Source: Baffinella frigidus
Lineage: Eukaryota > Cryptophyceae > Cryptomonadales > Baffinellaceae
NCBI GenBank assembly: GCA_026770585.1
Contig: MU646370.1
Span: 401,582-416,715, forward strand
Length of the DNA: 15,134 nt
Direction: 5' to 3'
The position numbers and the translations under genes were made by a program. A model generated the notes under the pieces. It ran no database searches and was not told the DNA's origin. It saw nothing but the letters and a program-made list of their open reading frames with translations. Shown one piece after another: positions 9,801 to 12,800 of the stretch. Numbering within the stretch: the stretch's first letter is position 1; the number at the start of each line of letters is the position of its first letter.

Positions 9801-12800
9801 TGTTTGAGAGTGAACACCCTGCGAGGTGCACCCTCAGCTTCACGGAGCGCTCTAGTAGCAAACATCGGGTACGCCTTTCAACTGATCTTACCGGCGAACA
9901 CTCGTACTATTATTATTATTTGGTGTCCCGCCCCATTCACTCCCTCCACGCAGCAGCTCCCCTTGGCCCCCCACGTCCGGTAGGACCTCCGCCCCATTTT
10001 GAAATAATTATATACCCGTAAAATCACCCACAAGTGGATGTTACAAATCGCTTTCCTCCCTCGCACTGCCCGCTCATCAAATAATTGCGCTCACATCTGC
10101 TTCACCGCTCTGGGTTTCGCCAAAGCATCCCGGTGTGTGTGTTTTCCAGCGTTGCTCATGGGGCATTGCTCTGGGAGATTGCTCTCTAAGATTGCTCTCT
10201 GATGTTGCTCTCTAAGATTGCTCTTTGATGTTGCTCTCTGAGATTTCTCCATGATGTTCCTCACTGAGATTGCTCTATGAGCATGTTCTGAGGCGATGGT
10301 GGCGGATGCAGGGAGGCGGATGGAAGCCTGACGGACTACACTACCGTGGCGCGCGCTCGCCAGGTTCATAGGCCAACGGCCTGAAAATGGGGTAGTTAGG
10401 CCTACGGCATTGCCTAGGACCTTCTACCGTAGGCCGAGACTTTTTGGTCCTAGAATCCCCGTGGCGCGCGCTCGCCAGGTTTGTTCTACTTACTAGCCCT
10501 TCACCCGCCTCTGAATTTTCTCCAGCAGCCCCTGATGCCAGCGCCCACAGTTTGTTCGCCCACAGCACACAATGTCCTGAGGCTTGGACTCGGACTACAC
10601 CACCATGGCGTGCGGTCGCCAGGTTTGTTCTAGTTACTAGCCCTTCACCCGCCTCTGAATTGTCTCCAGCAGCCTTTGATGTTCCTTCTCCCACATTGTC
10701 GCCAGCGCCCACCGTTTGTTCGCCCACAGCACGCAATGTCCTGAGGCTTGACCTCAGACTACACCACCGTGGCGTGCGGTCGCCAGGTTTTTTCGCAGAT
10801 CTACATGCTAGTCCTGCACCCGTATTGTTCTTTTCGGGTTAGCGTGGAATTTCCCGAGGTCGGGTCGGGGGGTCGGGAAACGAAATCTAGAACACCAGTA
10901 GGCTAATCCAATGCAGTGTGCCACACCTCGGCCGTTGTTTGTTTTGACCTGGGAGATTGCCAACAGACTTGACCCTTGGGAGTGACTGATTGTCTTGCAC
11001 AGGGCAGTGTGGGTATCTAGGCTCTAAGGGCACCTACGGATGCAAGGTTATGAGGCCTCCAAAGTAGATGAACTTAAGAAGCATGATGAACTTAAGAAGC
11101 AGGTTTGTCACGGGGCACGCTTGCCCCCTACCGGTGCCGTAGATTTTAACAAGGTAACGTCCTAAAAACCGGGTAGATAGGCCTACGGTATTGCCTTGCC
11201 TACGGCCTACCGTAGGCAATACCGTAGGCCTAACTACCCGGTTTTCAGGACGTTAGCATGTGAATTTTGGTGCTCGATCCCCCGACCCGACCTGACACGC
11301 GGGGTACGATCGTCAACAGGAGGAGACAGTGTCTGTGGGTCGGTGAGAGTCGCGTGTCAACGTGTCAAACGGCCAAGACATCTTACATGGATTCTTCTCG
11401 CCCAGCTCTTTCACCAACGCCTTCTTCCTATCGTCCCAAAGTACATCACCTTAAGAGGCAGGTCCCTTTGAGAGTCATGTTTGACACGGGGTACGCTCGT
11501 CCACAGGAGGAGACGGTGTCTGTGGGGGTCTCGCTGGGGATGTCTGGGGGATTCTTCTCGCCCAGCTCCGTGACCAACGCCTTCTTCCTCTACGGTATGC
11601 ATCTCCCTCCCTGCGTTTCTCAGAGTGGGTCTCTCTGGGAGTGAACAGCGAGGTGCACCATCAGCACGGATCGCACTAGTAGCAAACATCCTCCGTATGT
11701 GCGAGTGTTTTCATGCCACGCTCTTTCCCTCTACGGTTCTTCTCGCCCAGCTCCGTGACCAACGCCTTTTTCCTCTACGGTATGCACCTCCCTCCCCGCG
11801 CTTCGAAGAGTGTACCTCGCATGAGGTGTTAGGTGAGTAGTTGATCGCTGTTCAAAAGATGGAGGGGCCTATCGAGGTCCTTTTTTAGGGTAATGAAGAG
11901 AAGTCACCAACGCCTTTTTTTTCGACGGTGTGCACCTCCCACCCCGCGTTTCTGAGAGTGGGTCTCGCAGGTTGTTTGAGAGTGAACACCCTGCGAGGTG
12001 CACCCTCAGCTTCACGGAGCGCTCTAGTAGCAAACATTCCTCCGTTGCTGCGAGTGTTTTTGCGCTGGGGGGGAGGAAGGCTGGGGGGGATCAGGGGGGA
12101 GGAGGGCTGGGGTGGCGTGTTTTGCCACGCTCTTTTCCTCTACGGTATGGTTCGTCCTCCCCGCGTTTCCGACTCGAGGCGGATCGTGGCCTTTTTATAC
12201 ACCCTACAAGTGGCTGCACAAATCCGCTCTCATCCGGACGAGTATTCATAACGAATACGATTTCCGGGATCTCCGATCCGATTCTGGTGTACCTCAAGGC
12301 TCTCAATGAAGTGTAGATAGACGACTGTCTTATTTCTACCCTTAAGATACACCCGATTCGTATTCATTATGATTACTCGGCGGGATCAGATCGCATCCCT
12401 AGGAAACCTGCGACGTTTCGAGTGTTTTCAGACCACGGTACGCCTGGGTGTATTTCACACTGTGTAACGGGAGAGAATCTGTCTGTTTTATGTAGTACAG
12501 GTGGAAATATGAGCATTGCTCGAAAAACATTCGCTGACTTGGAGTCGTTGTCCGAGCAGCCTGTGCCAGAGCTTCTGATTTCCACTGTTACTTAAGTTAA
12601 CGGAACTTCCACTTTTGCTTCGAGACGTCTCACTCTCAACTTTTGTCTCGTTGTGCTGCGCTATTCGCCCGCAGACAGATACGCATACCAGCTCTACCTC
12701 AGTCGGGTTGGCAGGCTATTCTTAAGTCAATTCTCCGCTGATGTTCTTAAGTTAATCATGCGCTGATATTCTTAAATTGATTCTTGCCTGATCCAGGGGT

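Noticed and set aside
11052-11102. Possible extra exon (ASKVDELKKHDELKKQ) between exons 14 and 15
   Set aside because: Exons 14 and 15 join directly with the same spacing as the family (PYEEVVKQLEEDTVS-type segment), so no residues are missing. The acceptor would be a poor one, and the sequence is a tandemly doubled 17-mer.
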